DNA from: an uncultured Lachnospiraceae bacterium | Lineage (GTDB): Bacteria; Bacillota; Clostridia; Lachnospirales; Lachnospiraceae | Reading direction: 5' to 3' | Assembly (NCBI GenBank): GCA_944381475.1 | Contig: CALWLH010000054.1 | Location: forward strand, 1 to 50,125 | Length of the DNA: 50,125 nucleotides | Part shown: positions 49,988-50,125 of the stretch, piece after piece | Layout of the letters: every line of letters starts with the position of its first letter | Numbering within the stretch: position 1 is the stretch's first letter | Program-made: the position numbers and the translations under genes | The notes under the pieces: model-generated | What the model was told of the DNA's origin: nothing | Seen by the model: the letters and a program-made list of their open reading frames with translations, nothing else | The model's database searches: none

Positions 49988-50125
49988 TTATTCTCCATCC
50001 ACGCCAAACCAGGCGTCAAATACAGCTTTTGCCACCGGCGCCGCATTGAGGCCGCCGGATCCTGCGCCCTCTAAAATTACAGAAACAGCAATCGTGCTCT
50101 CCCCATCCTTCCAGGCATAGCCGGT
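49988..50125 (-). CDS. Penicillin-binding protein transpeptidase, C-terminal 45 codons (cut by window edge)
   Basis: The last 45 residues (TGYAWKDGESTIAVSVILEGAG, then SGGLNAAPVAKAVFDAWFGVDGE) match the end of class B/D-like PBP transpeptidase domains, where a GYA stretch precedes a strand and a final helix reading xAAPVxKxxF. It would cross-link peptidoglycan. The active-site Ser and the KTG motif lie outside the window. The ZIP gene follows after 33 nt and may be co-transcribed. Confidence 0.75.
   Translation of the reverse strand, partial: TGYAWKDGESTIAVSVILEGAGSGGLNAAPVAKAVFDAWFGVDGE

Noticed and set aside
1-50125. CRISPR arrays, prophage or transposase genes
   Set aside because: No regular direct-repeat/spacer array, integrase, transposase or phage structural gene was recognised on either strand.

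Overview
The window looks like a chromosomal segment of a spore-forming, probably gut-dwelling member of the Lachnospiraceae (Bacillota, Clostridia). This rests on a SpoIVA gene with a sigma-E-type promoter, strong AGGAGG-type ribosome binding sites, Firmicutes-type lipoproteins, a pyrBI pair, a LytTR/DUF3021/ABC module, and many sugar importers that carry no ATPase of their own. Most genes lie on the minus strand; only the nitroreductase-pyrB-pyrI group is on the plus strand. The species call is inference.

Layout. 0-3.4 kb: start of alaS, a 44-residue membrane protein, then rnhA, a membrane-anchored MutS-like ATPase and a purine nucleoside phosphorylase. 3.4-6.0 kb: a two-gene cassette of unknown secreted proteins, bounded by 46-bp direct repeats that duplicate the end of spoIVA. 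6.0-9.3 kb: spoIVA, a small membrane protein and a secreted cysteine-peptidase-like gene broken by one in-frame TAG. 9.4-14.1 kb: a dispersed repeat, a LytTR/DUF3021/ABC operon and an unknown lipoprotein. 14.1-31.2 kb: one large apparent operon. 31.3-33.5 kb: nitroreductase, tandem hairpin repeats, pyrBI. 33.5-38 kb: uppP, a tRNA cluster (Glu-Pro-Glu), a NUDIX protein, a small membrane protein, a NAGPA-type protein and a GT2-GtrA fusion. 38-49 kb: a galactan locus under a LacI regulator. 49-50 kb: a ZIP transporter and the end of a penicillin-binding protein.

The two carbohydrate systems are the core. The galactan locus has a lipid-anchored GH53 endo-galactanase with a probable CBM61, a GanSPQ-like importer, a second GH53 without signal peptide, an unassigned 621-residue enzyme-like protein and a small zinc ribbon. 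The regulator probably controls both its own gene and the importer, through matching palindromes just downstream of each -10 box.

The 12-gene, 17-kb operon begins with a GH26 mannanase-like lipoprotein. It encodes two separate pairs of importer permeases, two unlike solute-binding proteins (one a 991-residue fusion with two beta-sandwich modules and no lipobox), a CBM-like lipoprotein, and a central trio: an NHL-propeller/TPR membrane protein, a YIP1-family membrane protein and a membrane-anchored DUF5696 protein. This is the best candidate in the window for an undescribed system: a surface complex that may bind, cut and import a mannose-containing or related glycan. Its substrate cannot be read from the sequence.
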